A stretch of DNA of 64,000 bases from Desulfocucumis sp964643075 (GTDB taxonomy: Bacteria; Bacillota; Desulfotomaculia; Desulfotomaculales; Desulfocucumaceae), in the NCBI GenBank assembly GCA_964643075.1, contig CAZXQO010000011.1, positions 32,260-96,259 of the forward strand, in the 5' to 3' direction. Of the stretch, positions 24,670-33,722 are shown piece by piece; position 1 is the first letter of the stretch, and every line of letters starts with the position of its first letter. Made by a program: the position numbers and the translations under genes. The notes below the pieces were generated by a model. The model made no database searches, was not told the DNA's origin, and was given only the letters and a program-made list of their open reading frames with translations.

Positions 24670-25571
24670 CAATATTTCCTCTCCTGCTTTATAATTTCAT
24701 CCAGAAACTGCAGATAGTTACCGTATCTTGCAGAGCTGATAATATTTTTGCCCACGGCTTCCTTCACAGCACAATCAGGCTCACTGGCGTGAAGGCAGCC
24801 GCTAAAGCGGCACTGCCCAAAAAAACGCTCCATCTCCAAAAAATAGAGAGATAGCTCTTCCCTTTTTATGCCGGGCAGAAATATTTGAGAAAAACCCGGC
24901 GTATCCGCTACAAGCCCCCCGTCTTCCAGGGGCAGCAGTTCTACATGCCTGGTAGTATGCCGGCCCCTTTTAATTTTTTTGCCTACCTCGCCGGTTTTTA
25001 GGGAGAAACCCGGCTGAACGGCGTTAAGCAGGCTACTCTTACCCACGCCGGAAGGACCTGCCAACACCGATATTTTATCTTTCAATAAAGATCTCAATTC
25101 ACCAACGCCCATACCGTTATAAGAACTGGTTTCCAGCACGGTATAGCCGGCCATGCTATATATGTCCGAAATCCCCCGGTGGCTGCCATCCGACAGGTCC
25201 GTTTTATTCAGGCAAATCACCGGCGCAATCCGGGCATAATCAGCCTGTACCAGGAGCCTGTCCAACAATACCGTAGCCAGGTCGGGCTCCCGTACCGCAA
25301 ATATTATGACGGCCAGATCAACATTGGCTACGGGAGGCCGGAGCAGGGCATTATTTCTGGGATATACCTTATCTATTACCCCCACCCTGCCGTGCCTCGG
25401 GATTATACTTACCCTGTCCCCCACCAGCACCTCAGTTTTGTCCAGCCTGAATTTTCCCCTGAGGGCACACTCCCACAAGCCGTCGTCCAATTGTACGTAA
25501 TAGAATCCTGCTGTAGCCTTCAGCACCACTCCGGCCATATGCTTCTTTAGTAAATCCTTTTTTACGTTCAC
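24669..25571 (-). CDS. rsgA: Ribosome small subunit-dependent GTPase RsgA
   Basis: It has the circularly permuted GTPase order: OB domain, then NKTDL (G4), then GPSGVGKSSLLN (G1), DTPGFSQ (G3) and a C-terminal zinc finger (CRFSGCLH plus DCAV). It checks late 30S subunit maturation. Its place between prkC and rpe is the standard Firmicutes order. Confidence 0.94.
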   Translation of the reverse strand: MNVKKDLLKKHMAGVVLKATAGFYYVQLDDGLWECALRGKFRLDKTEVLVGDRVSIIPRHGRVGVIDKVYPRNNALLRPPVANVDLAVIIFAVREPDLATVLLDRLLVQADYARIAPVICLNKTDLSDGSHRGISDIYSMAGYTVLETSSYNGMGVGELRSLLKDKISVLAGPSGVGKSSLLNAVQPGFSLKTGEVGKKIKRGRHTTRHVELLPLEDGGLVADTPGFSQIFLPGIKREELSLYFLEMERFFGQCRFSGCLHASEPDCAVKEAVGKNIISSARYGNYLQFLDEIIKQERKY

Positions 25572-25676
25572 ATCTGTATTTCCCCTGCCTTTTTACTGTA
25601 TAGAAAACCATTATGTTTGCCCGGATCCCACCTGTTTATCATCAACAAGAACCTTAATCAAGCCTGTGTAATTTAA

Positions 25677-27545
25677 TCAGTCCTGTTTTGTTGAATCCCA
25701 ATCGAATATCATGTCATCATCGACAAAAACCTTGATGATTGCTTTACCCCAGTATTTCACTTTTTCATGAACTATATCACCCGGCGGGTGCTGCTTGACA
25801 TAGACATACTGTGTGCCCTTAATATCGTTAACTTGTATGCGCACAGTGTGGTACTGGCCGTCATCCGGAACCGGAATCCTACTTACATCAACTGTCCTGA
25901 CCGGCGGGCCGGGACCGTCACTTATTGTCAGTTTGACCTGGGAGCCCTCTTGCACGAGAGTCCCCTGCTGAGGATCCTGGGCTATCACCTGGCCCTGCAG
26001 GTAATCAACGTTAGTTTCCCTACCTATATCAGGGCTTGCCTGCAATTTCAGCTCTTCCAGTTTGGCAGTCGCATCTTCTTGTGTCATCCCGGTGAAATCC
26101 GGTATTTGTATGTCTACCTTCGGGCCCCTGGACACATATACCGTTATTGCGGAGCCCCTGGGGGCCTTAGTCAATTCCTTCGGCTCCTGCTTAAAAATCT
26201 CTCCCTCGGGTACCTGGTCGCTGTAGTCCTGCTGTTTTTGGTCGTTGAGTTTAAAACCAGCCTCGGTGAGCCTGATTCCGGCATCCTGGGCCGTGAGATT
26301 CAGCACGCTGGGGACGGTTCTTAAATCTTGTCCCTTGCTGACAGTAATGGTAACCAGCCTGTTTTTCTTAACCTTCATTCCCGGATCTATATCCTGTTCG
26401 ATAACATATCCGTCCTGCACGCTGGAATGAAAAGCCTGCTTCACCTTCACCTGCAGGCCTTTGTTTTCAAGGGTTAACCCGGCATCATACCGGGTCATGC
26501 CTATAACCGACGGCACCTCCACCTCGGGCACATTCATAAACATGTTAAGAGCAAACGCCCCTCCGGCGATTAATATACCCAGAAAAACCAGTAGCGCCAG
26601 CCAGCCGCCCCGGGACAACCTTTTTTTGTGTACAGACCTCTCCTGCATAGCTGCTTTAAGCTCCTCACCCTTAATCACCCTGGTGGCTTCCTCATCCAGC
26701 GGTATGAAGCGGGTAACATCACCGTCGCTATCCCTGACGGAGTTCTCCAACACCCGAGAAATTTCCCCGGCGCTGCCGAAGCGCCTGTCGACACTTTTCT
26801 CCAGTGCCCTGCAGACTACCTGCTCCAGCACAGGAGGTATCCCCGGCCATATTTTGGAAGGAAGCGGAGGCGTTTCCTGGATATGCTTTAACGCCACTGA
26901 AATGGGACTGTCACCGGCAAAGGGGACCGTGCCGGTAAGCATTTCAAACAAAACCACCCCAATGGAATATATATCGGATTTGGGTCCGGCCGGCTCACCC
27001 CTGGCCTGTTCAGGTGAGAGATAATGTACGGAGCCCACGATGGTATCGGTGTGGGTCATGGTGGCAGTACCGGTTTCCATGGCAATTCCAAAATCAGTAA
27101 GCTTGGCCCTGCCCGTCCTTGTAATCAATATGTTATGGGGTTTTACATCCCTGTGTACTATTTTATTTTCATGGGCGTGCTCCAGAGCGTCACACACCTG
27201 TCTGGCTATCTGTACAGCCCTCTCCGGTGGTATCGCTCCTTCTCTTTTGATTACTGTTTTTAAATTTTCACCGTCTATATATTCCATCACCAGATACTGT
27301 ATTTCACCCTCCCTGCCCACGTCATAAATACTGACAATATTGGGATGGGAAAGGCTGGCTACCGACTGGGCCTCCCGCCTGAAACGACGCACAAAGTCTT
27401 CATCCGAGGTATATTCAGGACGTAAAATTTTAATTGTAACCAGGCGGTTTAAAATGGCATCCCGCCCTTTGTAAACGATGGCCATACCCCCACCGCCAAG
27501 CTGTTCCAAAATTTCATACCTGTTTCCAAACATCTTGCCCAACAA
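25677..27545 (-). CDS. prkC: PASTA-domain Ser/Thr protein kinase (PrkC/Stk type)
   Basis: A cytoplasmic kinase domain (1-280; GGGGMAIVYKG P-loop, HRDVKPHNIL catalytic loop, DFG) is followed by a basic stretch, one membrane segment near 315-335, three PASTA repeats (about 342-545) and a non-PASTA beta-rich C-terminal extension. PASTA domains bind muropeptides or lipid II. Such kinases control growth, cell-wall synthesis and exit from dormancy. The partner phosphatase is encoded four genes upstream. Confidence 0.95.
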   Translation of the reverse strand: MLGKMFGNRYEILEQLGGGGMAIVYKGRDAILNRLVTIKILRPEYTSDEDFVRRFRREAQSVASLSHPNIVSIYDVGREGEIQYLVMEYIDGENLKTVIKREGAIPPERAVQIARQVCDALEHAHENKIVHRDVKPHNILITRTGRAKLTDFGIAMETGTATMTHTDTIVGSVHYLSPEQARGEPAGPKSDIYSIGVVLFEMLTGTVPFAGDSPISVALKHIQETPPLPSKIWPGIPPVLEQVVCRALEKSVDRRFGSAGEISRVLENSVRDSDGDVTRFIPLDEEATRVIKGEELKAAMQERSVHKKRLSRGGWLALLVFLGILIAGGAFALNMFMNVPEVEVPSVIGMTRYDAGLTLENKGLQVKVKQAFHSSVQDGYVIEQDIDPGMKVKKNRLVTITVSKGQDLRTVPSVLNLTAQDAGIRLTEAGFKLNDQKQQDYSDQVPEGEIFKQEPKELTKAPRGSAITVYVSRGPKVDIQIPDFTGMTQEDATAKLEELKLQASPDIGRETNVDYLQGQVIAQDPQQGTLVQEGSQVKLTISDGPGPPVRTVDVSRIPVPDDGQYHTVRIQVNDIKGTQYVYVKQHPPGDIVHEKVKYWGKAIIKVFVDDDMIFDWDSTKQD

Positions 27546-27638
27546 TAACCATTCACCTCAATTCGGTCAAAACCTACCAGTTTGCTTTATCCCAGTAAAC
27601 ATATTTATAAAAATACATATAAATGATCCAGAACAAAT

Positions 27639-29159
27639 TTATTTTCCTTGCAGGTAGCCAGCCATAATGGCCCTGGCCAGCGGTGCGGCCTCCCTGCCAC
27701 CGGCCCCGGAATTTTCCACGATCACCGCTACGGCGATGCGGGGATTTTGCGCCGGGGCAAAACCCACAAACCAGGCATGGGTTTCCCCACTGGGGTTCTG
27801 GGCCGAGCCCGTTTTACCGGCCACTGGTATGCCTGCAAGGGAGGCTGCAGAGGCGGTTCCCCGGGTAACTGCCGCTTGCATGGCCGTGGTTATTTGGGCC
27901 GCTATGGCCGGAGTCATGGCTGTATGTAACAGCGCGGGGCTATTGCTTTCCTTCACCGCACCATTTACCGTTTTAACCCCAGCTAGCAAATATGGAGCCA
28001 TTATAGCCCCTTTGTTGGCTATACCGGCAGCTACCAGCGCCATCTGCATAGGACTGACCAGTATTCTCCCCTGACCTATGGCCGTGGAGGCAATCTCCGC
28101 CTCGGTAAGGTGTCCCTCCGGCAGCATACCGGGCATATAACGTAAATATTTGAGGCGATCTCCTGTAAACCTGTCGTATTTAACCGATTCGGGCTCTGCA
28201 CTAAAATCCTTGGGGGCTCCAGTAACGAAACCGAAGGACCGGGAGGAAAGTCTTATGCCTTCCTCCCCCAGCACCAGGCCGTAATGGGCAAAGGCCGAAT
28301 TACAGGACTGCGCCAGGGCATCATCAAAATCAACCTTACCGTGCACTTTGTTGTCTTTTAAAACAAAGCCGTCCACCGTAATGCTTCCGGTGCAGTTGTA
28401 AATATCCTTAACAGCCCCGGCATCCTGGCTCAGGATACCGGCAGCAGTAATCAGCTTGAATGTTGAGCCGGGAGGATACGCGCCAAAGGCGGCACGATCC
28501 AGCAAAGGTGAATTTTCAGTATCCTTGGTAATACGGTCAAAATAGGTAATATCCACCTGCTTTTCCAACTGTTTACCGTTAAACTCATATTTTTCTGTTT
28601 TATTACCTACCACCTGATCAATTTTATTCGGATCGTATCCCGGCGTACTGGCCAGTACAAGTACGGCTCCGGTGGCCGGATCAATGGCCACCACCGCCCC
28701 CCGTCTCCTTCCCAGCAGGCTTACCGCCTTTTTCTGCAAATCAGCGTCCAGGGTGAGATACACGTCGTAGCCGTATGCGGGACGGTTCAGCAGGTGTTTA
28801 ATTACCTTGTCCACACTGCCGCCGTCATCCATGGCCAGCAGGTAGGTATCATACAGCGATTCCAGCCCCGTGCGCCCGTACCTCTGGGAAACAAAGCCTA
28901 TTAACTGGGCAGTTGCATCCTTATAGGGGTAAACACGTTTCTTAACCCCTTTTTCTTCCACATCCCCGGCCAGTATCCGGCCGTTGCGGTCGTATATAGT
29001 CCCCCTGTGGATTCCCTCCTCCGCGACCGCCAGCCTGCGGTTGTGCGGATCCGTGGCCAGGGCCGGTCCCAGGTAGATATTGATATAGCCCAGATAAATC
29101 ATCTGCTCCAGAAAAATTAATATAAAGAAATATCCCAGTTTGCGCAAATTATTTTTCAT
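27639..29159 (-). CDS. Penicillin-binding protein, class B-like transpeptidase
   Basis: A single N-terminal membrane anchor (about 8-28) leads into a transpeptidase domain with STFK (SxxK), SCN (SxN) and KTGSAQN (KTG). It is 506 aa and lacks the large PBP dimerization domain of FtsI, so it resembles the PbpA of Actinobacteria that partners RodA. Its start overlaps the end of the ftsW/rodA-like gene by 11 bases. Gene symbol withheld because FtsI/PbpA assignment is not certain. Confidence 0.9.
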   Translation of the reverse strand: MKNNLRKLGYFFILIFLEQMIYLGYINIYLGPALATDPHNRRLAVAEEGIHRGTIYDRNGRILAGDVEEKGVKKRVYPYKDATAQLIGFVSQRYGRTGLESLYDTYLLAMDDGGSVDKVIKHLLNRPAYGYDVYLTLDADLQKKAVSLLGRRRGAVVAIDPATGAVLVLASTPGYDPNKIDQVVGNKTEKYEFNGKQLEKQVDITYFDRITKDTENSPLLDRAAFGAYPPGSTFKLITAAGILSQDAGAVKDIYNCTGSITVDGFVLKDNKVHGKVDFDDALAQSCNSAFAHYGLVLGEEGIRLSSRSFGFVTGAPKDFSAEPESVKYDRFTGDRLKYLRYMPGMLPEGHLTEAEIASTAIGQGRILVSPMQMALVAAGIANKGAIMAPYLLAGVKTVNGAVKESNSPALLHTAMTPAIAAQITTAMQAAVTRGTASAASLAGIPVAGKTGSAQNPSGETHAWFVGFAPAQNPRIAVAVIVENSGAGGREAAPLARAIMAGYLQGK

Positions 29160-30426
29160 CTGCCATGGCCTCGTTGGAAATGTTCATGAGCATGCCCAGG
29201 ATAATAAAATTGGCTACCAGTGAGCTTCCGCCGTAACTAACAAAGGGCAATGTAACACCGGTCAGCGGAAGCATTTTTATAACCCCGGCGATGATGATAA
29301 AGGACTGCAGGCCCATCAATGCAGTTAATCCTCCCGCCAGCAGAGCGGAAAAATCATCCCTGGCCGACATGGCAATACGAAATCCCCTGTAAATAAAGAA
29401 CAGGTATAAAAGAATAATACCCATACCACCCATAAGGCCCAGTTCTTCGGTAATGGCAGAAAAAATAAAGTCCGTATGCACTGCGGGAATGAATTTGGGG
29501 CACCCAACCCCCAGCCCGGCCCCGGTAACACCACCGGCGCTTATGGCAAACAGGGATTGGGCAATCTGATACCCCTTCCCGGTGATATAACTCCAGGGAT
29601 CCAGCCAGATAGTGAAGCGAACGGCTACATGTTGGTATAATTTGCCAGCCACCCAGGCCCCCGCCAGAAAGAATGCCGTGCCGAAACCAACATAGTCCAG
29701 CCTGGCGGTGGCAATGTAAATCATGGCCAAAGAGGTGCTGAAATAAATCAGTGCAGTGCCGAGATCTCTTTGAAAAACGAGCAGCAAAAGGGAGATCCCC
29801 CACATACCCAGCAGTGGCCCCCATACCTGGGGACCTGGCAGAGCCATGCCCAACACGGTACCGGAACCTCTGGTAAGGGTCAGCCTGTTTTCCGCCATAA
29901 AAGAAGCCAGGAAAATAACTACCAGTATCTTGACAAATTCCGACGGCTGCAAACTGAATAGCTTGAAATCCAGCCAGCTTTTAGCCCCGCCCATCTCCAC
30001 ACCAAAAAAAATAGGCAAAAGCAAAATCACCACACCGGAAGCGGCAATCAAATATTTATATTCCGCCAACACCCGGTAATTAGTAAGCAGCCTGGTGGTC
30101 AGCAGCAGAATCAGCAAACCCACCATCAGCCAGACGAACTGGCGGTAGGCGTAAGCAGGCTGCAGTCTATAAAGAAATATTAAACTGGTATAAGAAAGCA
30201 GCGCGGTAACCGGTAAAAGAAAGGGGTCCCCCCTGAATCCCCTGAACTGCCAAATCAAACTGACCAGCATAAAGGCCAGGGCCGGCACGGCAGCGCCGGC
30301 GAATATAATCCTGGGTTCCTTTAAAACCCACAGATATATAGCCATGGCCCCGGCTGCCAGATACGCCGCGGCGGGGATAAGTAATTTCATTTCCATCCTG
30401 CGCTGCTCATAACCTATCTTTTCCAT
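29149..30426 (-). CDS. FtsW/RodA/SpoVE-family peptidoglycan glycosyltransferase
   Basis: This is a SEDS polymerase with about ten to twelve membrane segments. It carries GGAKSWLDFKLFSLQPSEF (a signature near the middle), QRDLGTALIYF and a final SYGGSSLVANF. It polymerises lipid II together with the class B PBP encoded next. The start at 30426 follows AAGGAA; Met11 or Met13 are alternatives. Confidence 0.92.
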   Translation of the reverse strand: MEKIGYEQRRMEMKLLIPAAAYLAAGAMAIYLWVLKEPRIIFAGAAVPALAFMLVSLIWQFRGFRGDPFLLPVTALLSYTSLIFLYRLQPAYAYRQFVWLMVGLLILLLTTRLLTNYRVLAEYKYLIAASGVVILLLPIFFGVEMGGAKSWLDFKLFSLQPSEFVKILVVIFLASFMAENRLTLTRGSGTVLGMALPGPQVWGPLLGMWGISLLLLVFQRDLGTALIYFSTSLAMIYIATARLDYVGFGTAFFLAGAWVAGKLYQHVAVRFTIWLDPWSYITGKGYQIAQSLFAISAGGVTGAGLGVGCPKFIPAVHTDFIFSAITEELGLMGGMGIILLYLFFIYRGFRIAMSARDDFSALLAGGLTALMGLQSFIIIAGVIKMLPLTGVTLPFVSYGGSSLVANFIILGMLMNISNEAMADEK

Positions 30427-30520
30427 AGTGTATTCCTTGTTCCACCAACCCTGTGATTAGCCAACCCTTTAATTAGTACTTAAGCCCGCTACGCCATGAT
30501 TAGCATGAGAATATTGTTAC

Positions 30521-30615
30521 CATCTCAGGTATTCAGTAGTCAGTAGTCAGAATTCAGAATATTTCAAGACGATAAACCGTTCTCTCATTCTGACTCTTGA
30601 CTCCTGAATACTACA
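30521..30615 (+). repeat. Dispersed repeat family B, copy 1
   Basis: It contains AGTAGTCAGAATTCAGAATA, then GACGATAAACCGTTCTCTCA and TGACTCTTGACTCCTGAATA. The same modules recur at 36.9, 37.5 and 39.9 kb. It fills the gap between ftsW/rodA and prpC within the minus-strand gene block. Confidence 0.75.
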
Positions 30616-30620
30616 AAGAA

Positions 30621-31328
30621 TTAGGGTGCTATGAGTACTACCGAAATGTTATCATTGCCGCCCCTGTCCATAGCTGTCCGGATTAGCTTATGCACGGCAT
30701 CGTCCAGACTGTGCGATTGCCCGTATACAGTAAGTATTTCGTGGTCCTCTACCAGCCCTGTCAAGCCGTCGGTGCACAACAGCAAAACATCGCCCGTCTT
30801 CAGCTTCAGATTTACCAAATCTACATCCACCACCGGCCCGGTGCCCAAGGCCCGGGTCAAAACATTTCTTTGCGGGTGCTCCCTGGCCTCCGCCCGGGTA
30901 ATACCTCCTACGTTGAATAATTCCTGTACCAGGGAATGATCACGGGTAAGCTGTGATATATTCGTTCCCCTGATTAGATAGGCCCTGCTATCCCCCACGT
31001 GGGAAACTGTGGCTTTGCCATCCTTTAAAACCACAGCGGTAAGGGTGGTTCCCATACCTTTCAGGGAGGGCTCCCCGCCGGATGAAGAAAATACATTGCT
31101 GTTTGCGTTTCTCACGGCATCAACCAAAATGCGGCCCATATCACCGCCGCCACTTTTTCTGATATATTGCTCCAGGTCACGCATGGCCATATTGCTGGCC
31201 ACTTCTCCGGCCCGATGTCCGCCCATACCGTCTGCCACAGCAAACAGGCCTATATCGGCCGCCGCCAGCACGCTGTCCTCATTCTGCTGTCTCACCCTGC
31301 CAACCTCAGTGGCCTGGCTCCATTTCAT
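30621..31328 (-). CDS. prpC: PP2C-family protein Ser/Thr phosphatase
   Basis: PP2C metal-binding motifs are present: NEDSV near the N-terminus, ADGMGGHRAGEVAS, SHVGDSRAY, LCTDGLT and GGNDNISVV. It should remove phosphate from PrkC and its substrates. At 235 aa it is a bare catalytic domain. ATG 31328 overlaps the end of the FHA gene by 23 bases, and the start MKWSQATEVGRVR matches the family. Confidence 0.93.
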   Translation of the reverse strand: MKWSQATEVGRVRQQNEDSVLAAADIGLFAVADGMGGHRAGEVASNMAMRDLEQYIRKSGGGDMGRILVDAVRNANSNVFSSSGGEPSLKGMGTTLTAVVLKDGKATVSHVGDSRAYLIRGTNISQLTRDHSLVQELFNVGGITRAEAREHPQRNVLTRALGTGPVVDVDLVNLKLKTGDVLLLCTDGLTGLVEDHEILTVYGQSHSLDDAVHKLIRTAMDRGGNDNISVVLIAP

Positions 31329-31845
31329 AAGCCCACCTCACAAACTTCAGGGTAATCCCCCCGATCCTGACCCTGTCCTCATCAGCCAAAACCGTAGGCA
31401 TATGCACCTTTGTCTCGTTCAAAAAAGTGCCGTTGCTGCTTTTTAAATCTTCCAGCCAGAATTGCCCTTCCCTTTTGCTTATGCGGGCATGCTCCAGCGA
31501 TGCGAAGGGGTCGGGAACCATAAAATCGCTGTCGCGCCCCCGTCCCAGTACGGACTCACTGGCCAGAGAGAAAACAGTTCCCGCAGCAAGCTGGCGGTCG
31601 GGACTGGCCAGCACCACCAGCCCGGCCTCGGCCCCCGTAATGGGTTCCGGTTCCTCTTCCGGGGTCATCTGGTGATATATTTCTTCATCTCCCGGTCTGC
31701 CCTGCTTACGGTCCTTCCCCGCGCCAGAAAATACGGCAGCCTGCTCGCGATATCCCTTAAACATCATTCTGGCCAACTGAAAGATAAAAATATATAGAAA
31801 TATTAAAAACAAATAGCGAAAAAGCGTGAGCAGAGCTCCAAGCAC
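31306..31845 (-). CDS. Membrane-anchored FHA-domain protein (FhaB-like)
   Basis: A hydrophobic N-terminal segment (about 3-27) anchors a C-terminal FHA domain with SVLGRGRDSDF, SLEHARI and SSNGTFLN, the phosphothreonine-binding loops. GTG 31845 is preferred because AAAGGTGGAG ends just before it; ATG 31869 would overlap the previous gene. In Actinobacteria the equivalent FhaB/FipA works with the kinase and phosphatase at the division site. Confidence 0.85.
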   Translation of the reverse strand: MLGALLTLFRYLFLIFLYIFIFQLARMMFKGYREQAAVFSGAGKDRKQGRPGDEEIYHQMTPEEEPEPITGAEAGLVVLASPDRQLAAGTVFSLASESVLGRGRDSDFMVPDPFASLEHARISKREGQFWLEDLKSSNGTFLNETKVHMPTVLADEDRVRIGGITLKFVRWAYEMEPGH

Positions 31846-31847
31846 AA

Positions 31848-32618
31848 TTACTCCACCTTTAACATACACAGGGTTGAGCCGAATTTTACGGCGTCACCCG
31901 GCGCCAGTTCCTTTTTATGCACCCGTAAACCGTTCACGAAGGTGCCGTTTGTACTCCCCAAATCAGTTACAACCCAAGCCCCGCCGGAAAACTCCAGACT
32001 AGCATGACGCCGGGAAACGCTGTTATCAGCCAGCAGTATTTCGCTGCCCTCCCGCCTGCCTACAATCACCGGAAAACCTTCCAGCTCATATATGCGACCC
32101 TTCTGAGTTCCTTCCTGAACGACAAGGAAAAAACTATGCTCCTGCTTCACCGCCGGTACGGGTGAAGTATCCCTTAGCGGCCTGAAACGCAGAGTATCTT
32201 CAAATTCCTCAACCCGGCATTCATCCGGATCCTCCCCTGTGAGCTGCGGAACTGTGCCGAAAGTTGATTCCACCCGTAACTGGCCCGGCTTTAAATCCTC
32301 GTCTCCCTGAATAATCACCAGCGGTTTGGCCACCAGGGTAAAGTCCTTCTCAAGAGCCTTCTGGCTGAGATATTCCTGTAGTTCGGAAGCCAGTGCCCCG
32401 GCTATGCTACCCACCGCCAGCCAGTCTTCGCGGCTCAGGAAAACGGTATACTCATTGGGGGCATAAACAAGGTTCACACTTACCCTTTTTTTGTCCCTCA
32501 TCTCCCGTGCCAGTCTTTTAGCTATATCCACAGGCTGCACCCGGCCTTTGAATTTATCCCGGAAAAAACCCTCTATATATTTTTCCAGGCCGCCTTCCAA
32601 ACCAGAAAAGAGTCCCAC
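31848..32618 (-). CDS. FhaA-like protein: DUF3662 plus FHA domain
   Basis: Residues 1-115 form the DUF3662 domain (LEKYIEGFFRDKFKGRVQPVDIAKRL). A linker of about 55 residues precedes a C-terminal FHA domain (VGRREGSEI, SVSRRHASL, GSTNGTFVNG). It is the same architecture as FhaA of Mycobacterium, which binds phosphorylated partners in peptidoglycan synthesis. The start is GTG after AGAGGTGATC. Confidence 0.88.
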   Translation of the reverse strand: MGLFSGLEGGLEKYIEGFFRDKFKGRVQPVDIAKRLAREMRDKKRVSVNLVYAPNEYTVFLSREDWLAVGSIAGALASELQEYLSQKALEKDFTLVAKPLVIIQGDEDLKPGQLRVESTFGTVPQLTGEDPDECRVEEFEDTLRFRPLRDTSPVPAVKQEHSFFLVVQEGTQKGRIYELEGFPVIVGRREGSEILLADNSVSRRHASLEFSGGAWVVTDLGSTNGTFVNGLRVHKKELAPGDAVKFGSTLCMLKVE

Positions 32619-32628
32619 CTGATCACCT

Positions 32629-33669
32629 CTAATCCCCGGACAGGGATAAATTCCTCCGTCTCAGCTGGCCGCAAGCGGCATCAATATCCTCACCCAGCCT
32701 GCGGCGCACGGTTACCCTGATACCGGCTCTCTCCAGTTCCTGCCTAAAAGCCTGCACTGTGCCCGGTCCGGTCGCCGCATATGGCTTTCCGGGCACCCGG
32801 TTAAAAGGAATAAGATTCACATGACAGCGCATGCCGCGCAACAGTTTAGAAAGTTTCACGGCATGTTCCCGGCTGTCGTTGACGCCTGCTATTAAAGCGT
32901 ACTCAAAGGTCATCCTGCGGCCTGTGGTCTCAATATAACGGCGGCAGGCTTCCATCAGGCTGCCCAGAGGATACCTGTTATTTATAGGCAAAAGGCTACT
33001 CCTGAGCCTATCTTCCGGTGCATGCAGAGAAATAGCCAGGGTCAGGGGCAACTTCAGATTGGCAAGTTTCTCTATTCCCGGCACAACTCCGCAAGTGGAC
33101 AGGGTAATGTGCCGCATACTTATGTTGAGGGCATAAACTGCTGTGATCAGATAAATAAATTTTAGTGTGTTGTCCAGGTTATCAAGGGGTTCCCCCGTAC
33201 CCATCAATACAATCCGGGAAACCCTCTCACCTGTGTCCCTCTGCACGGACAGCACCTGATCGTATATTTCTCCGGGACTCAGGTTCCGCACCTTTCCCCC
33301 GGCGGCAGATGCACACAGCCGGCAGCCCATCCTGCAGCCCACCTGAGTGGACAGGCATGCGGACAGGCCGTATACATAGCGCATGAGCACCGTCTCCACC
33401 GCCTGGCCGTCGGCCAGGCCAAGCAAATACTTCACTGTGCCGCCGTGCCCGGAAACCTGCTTTTTTAATACCTGTAGCGTGCCGGAATCATATACCGCAG
33501 ACAGGGAATCCCGCAGCCCTCTGGGTATGTTTGTCATCTCGTCAAAGGATGCTGCACCCTTTTGAAAAAGCCACTCCGCCACCTGCCTGGCTCTGTACGC
33601 AGGGTGGCCCATTTCCCTGAAAATATTTTCAAGTTCCGCTAAGGAAAAATCTTTAAGGTTTTTTTTCAT
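32629..33669 (-). CDS. rlmN: 23S rRNA (adenine(2503)-C(2))-methyltransferase
   Basis: This is a radical SAM enzyme with CRMGCRLC (Cx3Cx2C cluster motif), the MGTGEPLDN motif, and the catalytic C-terminal Cys in DIDAACGQL. It methylates A2503 of 23S rRNA (and A37 of some tRNAs). At 346 aa it is complete and is probably co-transcribed with rsmB. Confidence 0.94.
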   Translation of the reverse strand: MKKNLKDFSLAELENIFREMGHPAYRARQVAEWLFQKGAASFDEMTNIPRGLRDSLSAVYDSGTLQVLKKQVSGHGGTVKYLLGLADGQAVETVLMRYVYGLSACLSTQVGCRMGCRLCASAAGGKVRNLSPGEIYDQVLSVQRDTGERVSRIVLMGTGEPLDNLDNTLKFIYLITAVYALNISMRHITLSTCGVVPGIEKLANLKLPLTLAISLHAPEDRLRSSLLPINNRYPLGSLMEACRRYIETTGRRMTFEYALIAGVNDSREHAVKLSKLLRGMRCHVNLIPFNRVPGKPYAATGPGTVQAFRQELERAGIRVTVRRRLGEDIDAACGQLRRRNLSLSGD

Positions 33670-33722
33670 TTTCAGGATACCATCATAAATACAGCATCAT
33701 TGTTCAATCTATTTCTACCCCT

